Below, in pieces: positions 18,866-28,348 of a stretch of 64,000 nt of DNA; position 1 is the first letter of the stretch, and each line of letters opens with the position of its first letter. The translations under genes and the position numbers were made by a program. Under the pieces are notes generated by a model. That model was not told the origin of the DNA and ran no database searches. It worked only from the letters and a program-made list of their open reading frames with translations. This stretch comes from Salinivirga cyanobacteriivorans. Lineage in GTDB: Bacteria; Bacteroidota; Bacteroidia; Bacteroidales; Salinivirgaceae. The stretch lies in the NCBI RefSeq assembly GCF_001443605.1, contig NZ_CP013118.1, positions 4,303,001 to 4,367,000 on the forward strand, given 5' to 3'.

Positions 18866-20359
18866 TTATAATTCTGCCATATTAGCTAAAGTTGCATTTG
18901 GATTTACGTACTCGTTTACCATTTTTGAACTGTTGGGGTGCTGCCAGTGAATTACGGTACTGTCTTGTTCAACAAAGTGCGATATTGCGGCTTTTGATGC
19001 ATCGGGATTCATTACAATTTGAATCTGATCGATCATAATGCCTTTTTTTAATAAAGTGTTTACTACATTAATAGCTGTATGTTTGTTTGGCGTAATAAGT
19101 TTAAAACGCAAAAGCTTCTTTTGTGCCCTGGTAATTTCCAGGTAGTTTATTCTGTTAAAAAGCTGGCTAAGCATATCTGTTCTTGTTTCGCCGTAGATTT
19201 TATCATATGGACTGATATGTGCCATATAGGCAAAGTTTTGTTTGAGCGATACAATCAACCCTGAGCAGGTAGATATACCATGGGTATACAATACCTCGCC
19301 ACTTTTACCGCGTTTAAATTCGTCGATATTTACATTTATGGCTTCACGCACAGGTCTATATTTAAGATAATCATGCTTTTGTTGTTCAATATACTTCAGC
19401 AGCATCACTTTGAGTGAATCAGGGTTTTTCAGATAAAAATTAGAGCGTGCTTCGGCCTCGTTAATTTTAGCTATTATGAGCCATTCATTATTCATAAAAG
19501 AAAATACTTCGAAAGCACTAATTACATCAAACCCCATGTAGTCGGTTACTTGTTTGTGCCCTTTGCCTAATGCAAATTTACTTTCAATATTGTTGCTTGC
19601 CAGCTTTTTCTGTAAAATGGTCGACTGGGGCTTAAATCGTGAATCAGTAAGCATGTAATGCGCCTTGTTTACAAGGATTACTTCCCCACTTTGTCCGAGG
19701 TGCTTATTTAATGAAAATATATGATTGATTTTACTGACGGAAAATTGCATCACGATCCAACCGAGAAATTTACCATTTTCGTAAAATGGCTCTATAAAAA
19801 AGGCAGACGGCTCACCTGATATTTAGTAAAACCTGAAATCCACAAGTGATTTTTTGATATCCGATTTCAACTTACGCGAAAGGGCTGTGTGTCTGAACTC
19901 AGGGGTAAATATATTTTGATGGTAATCAGCTTCTTTTTTTATCGTATAAAAGATATTACCCGAAGTATCAACCATCAGAATGTCATAAAACCTTTGATAT
20001 TTGTTTATATAGTGACGCCTGAAAGCCAATTCAAGTCTTTCTTTTTTAACCAGGGTTGATTTTGGTAAATTCGATTTATCTTCAATCGCCTCAAAAGCCT
20101 TTTGTGTCTTAAAAAAGCTTTTCACCAGATCATCCTGTACAACCTCACCGGCATTGCTCTGCGTATGCTGAAGGTAGTTGATGAGTTGCCGTTTTGTATT
20201 TTGAACTGTGGAATCAAGCGTGCTGTATGCATGGTCAAAAGCAGCTTCCATGCTAATTTTGGGGTTTTGTTTTTCAAAATTGCATTGCAATGATACGAGG
20301 GTAATGATAAAAATGGCAACCAGATTCTTTATCGTGGGTAAAATGGCAATGTGCTTCAT
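18866..20359 (-). pseudogene. Exported dCache sensor fused to CheD-like domain, split by in-frame TAA
   Basis: One frame of 497 positions from the ATG at 20357-20359 to the stop at 18866, broken only by TAA at 19823-19825 (codon 179). The N-terminus MKHIAILPTIKNLVAIF runs to LVSLQC, a signal or anchor with a poor lipobox. A dCache ligand-binding fold follows, with DILMVDTSGNIFY and, straight after the stop, ISGEPSAFFIEPFYENGKF, SGEVILVN and DSRF. The last third has a Thr-x5-Cys-x15-His arrangement in YTHGISTC...YMAHI like the CheD deamidase triad. The downstream part could restart at GTG 19753. No transmembrane helix separates the two domains. I read it as one gene with a nonsense change; readthrough or a base error are alternatives. 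Confidence 0.75.
19823..19825 (-). other. In-frame stop codon inside the dCache domain
   Basis: TAA between RFY and ISGEPSAFF. In related dCache domains the frame runs through here with a residue between the aromatic motif and the (S)GEP(A/S)AF motif. Both flanking stretches stay in the same frame with no other stop. Confidence 0.85.
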
Positions 20360-20480
20360 ATGCAAAAACTCTGAATGTTTTACATACAAAAATAAAGAAT
20401 CATATTTTTCGCAGACACGTGAAAATACCCTTTATAAAATAAAGATAATCAGGATAAAAGGCTCTTAATATGTTTGGTTC

Positions 20481-22943
20481 CTAGTGGCAAACCACTTCTC
20501 TGATGTTCTCTTTTACGGTGTCGGTTAATGTGTCGAAATCATGTTTCTCAGGATAAACGGGAGGCATGTAGGTTACCTGTATGCGTGTAAACAAGCGAGG
20601 TAATTTTTTACCTGTTGGCAAGGCATTGTAGGCGCCTTTAATAGCTACCGGTACAACGGGTACATCGAGCTCTTTACTCAAAATAGCAAACGTTTTTTTG
20701 AAATCACCAACTTTACCATTTTTGGTACGGGTTCCTTCAGGAAAAATTACCACTTTATTATCCTGCTTCAGGGCTTCTGCCAGTTTCTGAATCGACTCTT
20801 TTATGCCCTGATCGAGGTCAACTACAATTACGTTATGCTTACCTGCCAGGAAGTTCATGAACTTTGTCTTTATGTGTTTTCGCTTGGCATAGAAAAAGGT
20901 ACGACGTAATTCTCTGTTTTTGATAAAAGCAGAAATAAAAACCGCATCGAGGTAACTCTGATGGTTTGGTGCAATAATAGCAGGGCCGTCGGGTATGTTT
21001 TCTTTGCCATTGCTTTTTATTCTGAAGAGCACTTTAAATAGGTATTTTAAGCCCTTAAACAACAATATTTGACTGAACCAGGATTTAGGCAACTTAATGT
21101 GCACCCTTTCTCTGATAATGGCAGACCAGTCGGGCATTTCGAATTTGTGGAAGATTTTGTTTTCCCGCACATGTTCGGCTATTTTACTAATTGAGGGGAA
21201 TCTTAAAAGTTTCTCTTCATCGAGCTTAACCCCGAAATTACGGTCAATGAAATCAATTAATGACAATTTATCGAGTGAATCAAGTGCGATATCAAATTCA
21301 ATATGGTGGTCTGGAGCCACATTCATATCAACTTGCTGTTCGATAAATGTTTTTATTACTGTAAATTCTTCTGAATCGTCTTGTTTGTCAGCTGTAATTC
21401 TGCTTTCTACCGGGTTCTCGAATAACTCAGGAAGCTTAAATCTTTGTAGTTTACCAAGTCTTGTACGAGGCAACTCTTCTGCTGTAATGGCAAATTTCAT
21501 TACGCGTTTATAAGAAGTAACCTGCTGGTTGAACCATGGTAGCACTTCTTTTCTGAATTTAAGGTTAATTTCAGCAGCATCAGTATTGGCAAATTGTTCC
21601 ATATCAGGTACAATAAGGGCATGTAAGAAACCCTTATGGAAAAATATTGCTGCCTCTGCAATACTTTCATGCTGTTCTAACTTCTGCTCAAGCAATACCG
21701 GATTGATATTTTTACCACTGGGCAGTACAATAATTTCTTTTTTACGACCGGTAATATTTAAGAACCCTTTTTTATCAACACGTCCCAGGTCCCCTGTATG
21801 CAGCCAACCGTCTTTAATTACTTCTGCTGTTTCCTCGGGTCTGTTAAAATAGCCGCGCATAATGTTTGGCCCGCGTGCAATAATTTCATCATCTTTTATG
21901 CGCATCTCGAGGTCGGGTAGGGCCTGACCCGGTGAAGAAACTTTGAATTTTCCTGGTCTGGTAAAGGTAATCATTGGAGCGGCTTCGGTCATACCATAAC
22001 CTTCAAGTACTTCAAACCCTAATGAGTGGAAAAATTTACCAACTTTAGGGTCCAGTGCAGCTCCACCACTGATAAGGTAGGTTAGGTTTCCGCCAAAGCG
22101 ATCATGTACTTTTTTAAATACTTTTTTGGCAACTTTTTTACTGCCAATTAGTTTTACAATTCTAAATACGGCCCTGAGGATGAATTTCTGATTAACTTTG
22201 TCGCTGATGCTCTGGTAAAGTAATTTGTAAAGTTTGGGAACCCCAATCATGAGATCAATTTTATTGTCCCCAAAAGTCTTTAAAAGGTCGGTAGATTGCA
22301 TTGAAGGCGATTCAACAATGGTCGCTCCCGTGTATAGAGGTATAAGCATGGAGCCAGCTAAAGGAAAAATGTGGTGTAATGGCAGCAGCATAAGTATCTG
22401 TTGATTGCCACTGTAAATAGGTACTTTTTCGGAAACTGCAATTATGTTGGCTCTGAGGTTATTAAATGAGAGTTCCACACCTTTTGGCGATCCTGTAGTT
22501 CCCGATGTGTAGATGATTACAGCGGTTTCATCTTTCTTCTCTGGTGCTTTCCATTCAGGTGAATCCTGTCCGTTTATGTTTTTTGGGGCTAGTAAATCTA
22601 CCGTTTTAATATCGTAACTGAGATTCGACTCTACTTGTTCCAGTTTTTCCCGGGTAGTTTCATCGTAAAATATCATTCCGGGTTTACAATCATTCAGAAT
22701 ATATTCTAAATCCTCCTCGCTTGCCAAAAAGTCTATTGGCACTACCGTGAAACCAGCATTCCATGCTCCGTAAAAAGCAAATACCCAATCGGCACTATTT
22801 TTTGCAAATATTGCCACTCTCTCTGTTTGCAGGTTTTGGCCAAATTGACTGTAATATTCTATATTGCGAAGCAAATCACCATAATTGTAGGTTTTCTCCG
22901 CGCCTATAATAGCTGGCTTGTTTATATCCTGAGTATTAATCAT
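20481..22943 (-). CDS. Acyl-CoA/acyl-ACP ligase - ACP - PlsC acyltransferase fusion
   Basis: 820-residue three-part enzyme for fatty acid activation and lysophospholipid acylation, comparable in logic to Aas. An AMP-forming ligase has IIYTSGTTGSPKG (about 143-155), the EGYGMTEAAP and WLHTGDLG motifs, and GKNINP. An acyl carrier domain has a phosphopantetheine-site serine in ALDSLDKLSLIDF. A C-terminal PlsC domain has NHQSYLD (HX4D) and FPEGTRTKNGK. The Aas enzymes I know place the acyltransferase first and lack a built-in carrier domain, so this layout is different. Probably membrane-associated. Confidence 0.88.
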   Translation of the reverse strand: MINTQDINKPAIIGAEKTYNYGDLLRNIEYYSQFGQNLQTERVAIFAKNSADWVFAFYGAWNAGFTVVPIDFLASEEDLEYILNDCKPGMIFYDETTREKLEQVESNLSYDIKTVDLLAPKNINGQDSPEWKAPEKKDETAVIIYTSGTTGSPKGVELSFNNLRANIIAVSEKVPIYSGNQQILMLLPLHHIFPLAGSMLIPLYTGATIVESPSMQSTDLLKTFGDNKIDLMIGVPKLYKLLYQSISDKVNQKFILRAVFRIVKLIGSKKVAKKVFKKVHDRFGGNLTYLISGGAALDPKVGKFFHSLGFEVLEGYGMTEAAPMITFTRPGKFKVSSPGQALPDLEMRIKDDEIIARGPNIMRGYFNRPEETAEVIKDGWLHTGDLGRVDKKGFLNITGRKKEIIVLPSGKNINPVLLEQKLEQHESIAEAAIFFHKGFLHALIVPDMEQFANTDAAEINLKFRKEVLPWFNQQVTSYKRVMKFAITAEELPRTRLGKLQRFKLPELFENPVESRITADKQDDSEEFTVIKTFIEQQVDMNVAPDHHIEFDIALDSLDKLSLIDFIDRNFGVKLDEEKLLRFPSISKIAEHVRENKIFHKFEMPDWSAIIRERVHIKLPKSWFSQILLFKGLKYLFKVLFRIKSNGKENIPDGPAIIAPNHQSYLDAVFISAFIKNRELRRTFFYAKRKHIKTKFMNFLAGKHNVIVVDLDQGIKESIQKLAEALKQDNKVVIFPEGTRTKNGKVGDFKKTFAILSKELDVPVVPVAIKGAYNALPTGKKLPRLFTRIQVTYMPPVYPEKHDFDTLTDTVKENIREVVCH

Positions 22944-23091
22944 TTTGTTGGTTTATTATAAGGTTAGATTGGTTCCGCAAATACTGTGCAATTCTTTAAA
23001 ACTTTTTTTAGCCGGGAATTTATGCTTGATAGAATGAATAAATGGCAGGCTGAACAATAACAATTTATGAAACGATTTAAATTCTTTTTTG

Positions 23092-23123
23092 TTTGTAAAT
23101 CATGCAGTTATTTACTATTTTCG
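23092..23123 (+). promoter_or_regulatory. Candidate promoter for the ADP-ribosylglycohydrolase
   Basis: TTTG (23092-23095), 20 bp, then TATTTTCG (23116-23123), close to the Bacteroidota -33 / -7 pair. It lies 31 bp before the ATG at 23155 and inside the longer frame from 23089, so it supports the later start. Confidence 0.45.
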
Positions 23124-23154
23124 GACATATTTACTAAAAAACTATAAAATAGCT

Positions 23155-23943
23155 ATGATTGGAGCCATCCTTGGAGATATTTTGGGCTCTGTATATGAAT
23201 TTGGTCCAGAAAAAGATATCTCGAAAATAAAATTTTCTGAACGCTCAGATTTTACCGATGATACAGTTTTGACCATTGCTGTAGCAGATGCCATTTTGAC
23301 GGGTAAAGAATTCCGTGATAATTTACATCTTTTTGGCAATAAATATCCCGGTCGTGGGTATGGAGGTCGTTTTGTTCAGTGGCTGAAAGCCGATGGTGCC
23401 GGGGCTTACAATAGTTATGGCAATGGTTCAGCTATGCGTGCCAGTCCCGTGGGGTGGGTTGCCCGTACCGAGGCAGAAGTGTTGGATGTGGCAGAAAAAA
23501 CAGCCAATGTGACTCATGACCATCCTGAAGGGATTAAAGGTGCTCAGGCCATAGCGCTGGCCGTTTTTTTGGCTCGCAATGGCTCCGATAAGGAAATAAT
23601 TAGAGAAAAAATTGCTGAAACCTTCGCTTACGATCTGGAGCAGCAATACAATGATATTCAACCCGGTTATTTTTTTGATGTCACCTGTCAGGGGTCTGTA
23701 CCGCAGGCTATTATTGCTTTTCTGGATAGTAACGATTATCAATCGGCCATACGTAAAGCTGTTGCACTCGGGGGTGATGCCGATACCCAGGCGTGTATGG
23801 CAGGTGCCATTGCAGAAGCGTTTTATGGTATCATTCCAGATTCAGATTGTAAATACCTGGATCGCCTACCGGATGAGTTTTTATTTACAATCCGGCAGTT
23901 TTATACCAGTTTTGACATTGCAATGCCTTGTGGAATAAAATAA
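23155..23943 (+). CDS. ADP-ribosylglycohydrolase family protein
   Basis: 262 residues from the ATG at 23155, which opens directly with the family motif MIGAILGDILGSVYEF; a frame from 23089 would add 22 residues with no family match. The Mg-binding motifs of DraG-type hydrolases are visible: DFTDDTVLTIAVADAIL (about 39-55) and GGDADTQACMAGAIAEAFYG (about 205-224). It probably removes ADP-ribose from proteins, nucleic acids or small molecules. No ADP-ribosyltransferase is adjacent. Convergent with the helicase gene 9 bp on. Confidence 0.92.
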   Translation: MIGAILGDILGSVYEFGPEKDISKIKFSERSDFTDDTVLTIAVADAILTGKEFRDNLHLFGNKYPGRGYGGRFVQWLKADGAGAYNSYGNGSAMRASPVGWVARTEAEVLDVAEKTANVTHDHPEGIKGAQAIALAVFLARNGSDKEIIREKIAETFAYDLEQQYNDIQPGYFFDVTCQGSVPQAIIAFLDSNDYQSAIRKAVALGGDADTQACMAGAIAEAFYGIIPDSDCKYLDRLPDEFLFTIRQFYTSFDIAMPCGIK

Positions 23944-23952
23944 AAGGTTTTT

Positions 23953-26166
23953 TTATGTCTCAGATTTTATAATCCCTTTTGCGCGCATGGCAGCAAGGGC
24001 CATTTTTATATCTCCATAACCAAAATCATTGCTCATTACCTCTTTTATGGCACCTGAACTGTAGCTGCCCACATGTTTGGCTGCTTTCTGCACAAGCTCG
24101 AAGTTTTCCTGAGTCATGAAGTCTGTTATTTCCAATACGCCCGATTCCACGTACTGGCTTAAGTGCCCCTGAATTGTATTCGGGACCAATGATCTTTGTT
24201 CAGCGATCTCTTCTATGGATAAGCCTTTTTGGTATAACTCAAACGAAATTTCGGCTGTGGGCTTTTTCCTGGCGGGTTTAAATGACTTTTCCAGTGCTTT
24301 GCGTTGCTCAGGTTTGTATTGATAATCGGTAAGCTCCGGAGTTGTGTTTTCTACATAGGCACGGGCCAAAACCTGTGTTTTGTGCATCTTTTCAATTTGG
24401 TTCCAAAGGTCTTGCTCGAGGGCTTTAAGTTCTTTTAAATATTTTTTCGTACCGGTTTTTTTGTTCACCTCCTTTGCATGTGCAGCGACCTTTTCTGCCA
24501 GACCTTTGAAGTGCTCCTCAAAATATTGGCGCGCAGCTGTTATTCGCTCGAGTAAATATGCTGATTCTTGTTTGTCTTCAGCGTCGTTTAGTTTGTTTAC
24601 CTGTTTCACGAATTTTTCCCCTGTAGCCACATATTTTGGAATGATAGCAGCCATTTCTCTTGCCCATTGCTGATATTGTTGCTTCTTTGAATGCGATGCA
24701 GATTTATTATAACTTTTTACGTGATCTTTAAAACTGTATTCGAGTTGTTTGAAATTAAAGTTACTTGCCGCACTCTGCTTTAAATATACCCAGGCCTCTG
24801 TTTTAAAGCCTGCGTTAAGGTCCGATTCTGTTTGTTTTTCCCCGGTGAAGGTTTTCAAAGCAGTTTCTGTTTCTGGCGGACTTTGAGGAATGGGGGCGTT
24901 TAATGTAAGCCCATCAAGCGATGTAAGCCGCGAAAGGGCCACATATATTTGTCCTGGTGCAAAGGCTCTTGAAACATCAATGGTTGCATTTTCAAAAGTG
25001 AGGCCCTGACTTTTATGTACAGTTACTGCCCAGGCTAGTTTTAATGGGAAATGTATAAATGTTCCTTTTACACTGGTTTCAATTTCGTTCGATTCTTTAT
25101 TTAGTTTATAGCGTTTATTTTCCCATGTGTAGCGTTCCACAACAAAGGGCGATGTCCCATCTTCGAAACTAACTATGGGGCCTTCTTCTTCGAATCCTGT
25201 TACGGTTCCTATTTTGCCATTAAAATAACGCTGCTCGCCGGAATAATCGTTTTTAATGAACATAACACGGGCACCTTTTTTTAACTTCAGCTCCGGCTCA
25301 ATCGGATACATGTGTGGTTTGAAATCATTATGAACGGTAGCTTTAAATGAGGTTGGCTTTTCATCTATTTTATCGAGTTCCAGCTGGTTGATTTCGTCAG
25401 CCAACTTGTTGTGTGTGGTAATAAAAATGGCTTTGTCAGAATTACTATCTGACCCGGGCGGTTGATAATGTTGGTTCAGAATTTCAATATCATGCTGCGT
25501 AATTTTGTTGTGCCGCAAGTTGTTTAGTAGATCTATAAATTTAGGATCTTGCTGCCTGAATACTTTTTCCAGTTCAATGTATACGGGCTTATTATTTTGC
25601 AGGGCTTTTGCTTCAAAAAAATAGAGTGTTTCGTAATATTTTCCTACCGTATTATACTCTTCTCTTTTTACCACCGGAGGTAGTTGCAGCAAATCGCCAA
25701 TGAACAATATTTGAATGCCTCCGAAACTTTGATTGTGGTTGCGTCTGACAGACTTTAGCATTACATCGATGGCATCCAGAATATCGGCACGCAACATACT
25801 CACTTCGTCGATGATGAGCAGTTCAATGCTTTGAAGTAGTTGCCTTTTGGCTTTGTTGAGTTTTATTGTTTTGAGCAGTGTCCGGGGAGTGTTTAATGCT
25901 TCTGTAAGGTTGGGCGGGATGTTGAAATTCTGATCGGGAATAAAGCTTCCAAAGGGCAGTTGAAACAGAGAGTGAAGCGTCACACCTCCGGCATTAATTG
26001 CCGCAATGCCTGTGGGCGCAGCTATTACTGTGTTTTTATGGGTTTTATGAACGATGTCACGTAAAAAAGTTGTTTTTCCTGTACCTGCTTTCCCTGTCAG
26101 AAATATATGTTTATTGGTGCTGTTGATGTATTTCGCAGCATATTCTGCCGGTTTGTTTGCTTCCAT
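23953..26166 (-). CDS. PIF1/RecD-like SF1B helicase with C-terminal helix-turn-helix
   Basis: 737-residue DNA helicase. Walker A is GKAGTGKTTFLR (about 26-37), Walker B is LLIIDEVSMLRADILD (about 116-131), with GGIQILFIGDLLQLPPV, the VTVHKSQGLTF motif VI region, and IYVALSRLTSLDGL, all typical of PIF1-like enzymes. The last 100 residues form a predicted winged/HTH unit (YQKGLSIEEIAEQRSLVPNT) like the one found at the C-terminus of some RecQ helicases. It probably unwinds structured DNA during replication or repair. Confidence 0.9.
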   Translation of the reverse strand: MEANKPAEYAAKYINSTNKHIFLTGKAGTGKTTFLRDIVHKTHKNTVIAAPTGIAAINAGGVTLHSLFQLPFGSFIPDQNFNIPPNLTEALNTPRTLLKTIKLNKAKRQLLQSIELLIIDEVSMLRADILDAIDVMLKSVRRNHNQSFGGIQILFIGDLLQLPPVVKREEYNTVGKYYETLYFFEAKALQNNKPVYIELEKVFRQQDPKFIDLLNNLRHNKITQHDIEILNQHYQPPGSDSNSDKAIFITTHNKLADEINQLELDKIDEKPTSFKATVHNDFKPHMYPIEPELKLKKGARVMFIKNDYSGEQRYFNGKIGTVTGFEEEGPIVSFEDGTSPFVVERYTWENKRYKLNKESNEIETSVKGTFIHFPLKLAWAVTVHKSQGLTFENATIDVSRAFAPGQIYVALSRLTSLDGLTLNAPIPQSPPETETALKTFTGEKQTESDLNAGFKTEAWVYLKQSAASNFNFKQLEYSFKDHVKSYNKSASHSKKQQYQQWAREMAAIIPKYVATGEKFVKQVNKLNDAEDKQESAYLLERITAARQYFEEHFKGLAEKVAAHAKEVNKKTGTKKYLKELKALEQDLWNQIEKMHKTQVLARAYVENTTPELTDYQYKPEQRKALEKSFKPARKKPTAEISFELYQKGLSIEEIAEQRSLVPNTIQGHLSQYVESGVLEITDFMTQENFELVQKAAKHVGSYSSGAIKEVMSNDFGYGDIKMALAAMRAKGIIKSET

Positions 26167-26300
26167 TTCGACGTTTTTGATTGTGATTGCAAGTTAATGG
26201 TTATCATGTTAATCACAAAAGTTATGTGTTTTCCTTTTACCATGGCCATTTTACGACTAATTATATATCGCATTTATATAGCTTGTAGCCAATTTTTTGG

Positions 26301-26308
26301 TACTTTTG
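26301..26308 (+). promoter_or_regulatory. Candidate -7 box for hutU
   Basis: TACTTTTG matches TAnnTTTG, 20 bp before the hutU ATG, which implies a leader of about 13 nt. Confidence 0.45.
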
Positions 26309-26328
26309 TGTGATTAAAAAACGAAGCT

Positions 26329-28335
26329 ATGACAAAAGAAGAATTTCAACAACTAATTCAAGAGGGAATTCCTTCAGAATTGCCCCCGAAAAAAGCATAC
26401 GATTCGCATATAAATCATGCGCCCAAACGAAAAGAGATACTTACCGATAAAGAGAAAAAGCTGGCATTGCGTAATGCACTTCGCTATTTTCCCAAAGCGC
26501 AGCACGCTGAGTTAGCTCCAGAGTTTGCTGAAGAGTTGAAAGCCTATGGCCGCATTTACATGTACCGTTTTCGCCCCGATTGGGAGATGAAGGCAAGACC
26601 AATAGATTGGTATCCGGGTAAATCAAAACAGGCAAGAGCCATTATGGTAATGATTCAGAATAACCTGGATCCTGCCGTAGCTCAGCATCCACATGAATTA
26701 ATTACTTACGGTGGAAATGGTGCTGTATTTCAGAATTGGGCACAGTACAGGCTTACCATGAAGTACTTATCTGAAATGACCGATGACCAAACATTGGTCA
26801 TGTACTCAGGTCACCCCATGGGATTGTTTCCATCGCATAAAGATGCTCCGCGTGTGGTAGTAACCAACGGTATGATGATTCCTAATTATTCAAAACCCGA
26901 TGACTGGGAGCGTTTTAATGCCCTTGGTGTAACACAATACGGACAAATGACTGCTGGATCGTATATGTACATTGGTCCGCAGGGAATTGTACACGGAACA
27001 ACAATAACAGTACTGAATGCTGCACGCATGATTGCCGAAAAAGGCGATGCATCGAAACCCAGGCTTTTTATAACCTCTGGTTTGGGTGGTATGAGTGGTG
27101 CACAGCCTAAAGCAGGCAATATTGCAGGCGTTGTAAGCATTTGTGCAGAGGTAAATCCCGATGCTGCTTATAAGCGACAGGAGCAAGGCTGGGTCGATGA
27201 AGTGATTGAAGATGTAGATCGCACTATCGATACGGCAATAGCCTACCAAAATAAAAAACAACCCCACTCAATTGCATACCTGGGCAATATTGTCGATTTG
27301 TGGGAGCGATTGGTTGAGCGTAATATCTACGTGGATCTTGGTTCTGACCAAACTTCGCTGCATAACCCGTGGGCCGGGGGGTATTATCCGGCAGGACTAA
27401 CTTTCAGTGAATCGAATGAAATGATGGCAAAGGAGCCTGAAAAATTTAAGGAGAAAGTACGGGAATCGTTGCGCCGGCAAGTTGCTGCTATAAACGGGCT
27501 TACCGCAAAAGGAATGTATTTTTTCGATTATGGAAATGCTTTTTTACTGGAGTCCAGCCGTGCAGGAGCAGATATTATGGATGAACAAAATGAAAATTTC
27601 CGGTATCCATCATATGTTCAGGATATTATGGGCCCAATGTGTTTTGATTATGGCTTCGGTCCATTTCGCTGGGTATGTACATCGGGCAAACCTGAAGACC
27701 TTGAAGCAACTGATCGCATAGCTTCAGAAGTTTTGGATGAAATTCGCCAAAATTCACCAAAGGAGATACAACAGCAAATGGCCGATAATATTCAGTGGAT
27801 AAAAGGTGCACAGGAGAATAAACTTGTTGTGGGCTCACAGGCCAGAATTCTCTATGCCGATGCCGAGGGCCGCATGAAGATAGCTGCGGCTTTTAACGAA
27901 GCCATTAAAAAGGGAGATATCGGCCCGGTAGTTTTAGGTCGGGATCATCACGATGTTTCGGGAACCGATTCACCATTCCGTGAAACTTCTAATATTTACG
28001 ACGGATCGCAGTTTACAGCCGACATGGCCATTCAAAATGTTATTGGCGATGGTTTTCGCGGCGCAACCTGGGTGTCTATCCATAACGGCGGTGGTGTAGG
28101 CTGGGGAGAAGTGATCAATGGCGGCTTTGGTATGTTACTCGATGGCACAGATGAGGCCGATCGCAGATTGAAAATGATGCTGCACTGGGATGTAAATAAT
28201 GGTATTGCCCGCAGAAGCTGGGCCAGAAACGAAGGTGCTGTATTTGCGATTAAAAGAGCCATGGAGCATGAACCCAGACTGAAGGTTACCGTACCAAACA
28301 ATGCTTCAGATGATATAATTGACCGGGTACTGTAG
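26329..28335 (+). CDS. hutU: Urocanate hydratase
   Basis: Second enzyme of histidine degradation: urocanate to imidazolonepropionate, with tightly bound NAD+ as electrophile. 668 residues, longer than the roughly 555 of Pseudomonas HutU, as in other Bacteroidota forms. Signatures: MYSGHPMGLFPS, TAGSYMYIGPQGIVHGTT, FITSGLGGMSGAQPKAG (NAD-binding), LGSDQTSLHNPWAGGYYP, YGFGPFRWVCTSGKPEDL with the catalytic Cys region, and GDGFRGATWVSIHNGGG. No other hut gene is adjacent, so the pathway is dispersed. Convergent with the following gene over 13 bp. Confidence 0.97.
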   Translation: MTKEEFQQLIQEGIPSELPPKKAYDSHINHAPKRKEILTDKEKKLALRNALRYFPKAQHAELAPEFAEELKAYGRIYMYRFRPDWEMKARPIDWYPGKSKQARAIMVMIQNNLDPAVAQHPHELITYGGNGAVFQNWAQYRLTMKYLSEMTDDQTLVMYSGHPMGLFPSHKDAPRVVVTNGMMIPNYSKPDDWERFNALGVTQYGQMTAGSYMYIGPQGIVHGTTITVLNAARMIAEKGDASKPRLFITSGLGGMSGAQPKAGNIAGVVSICAEVNPDAAYKRQEQGWVDEVIEDVDRTIDTAIAYQNKKQPHSIAYLGNIVDLWERLVERNIYVDLGSDQTSLHNPWAGGYYPAGLTFSESNEMMAKEPEKFKEKVRESLRRQVAAINGLTAKGMYFFDYGNAFLLESSRAGADIMDEQNENFRYPSYVQDIMGPMCFDYGFGPFRWVCTSGKPEDLEATDRIASEVLDEIRQNSPKEIQQQMADNIQWIKGAQENKLVVGSQARILYADAEGRMKIAAAFNEAIKKGDIGPVVLGRDHHDVSGTDSPFRETSNIYDGSQFTADMAIQNVIGDGFRGATWVSIHNGGGVGWGEVINGGFGMLLDGTDEADRRLKMMLHWDVNNGIARRSWARNEGAVFAIKRAMEHEPRLKVTVPNNASDDIIDRVL

Positions 28336-28348
28336 GCTGTGCTTCTGG

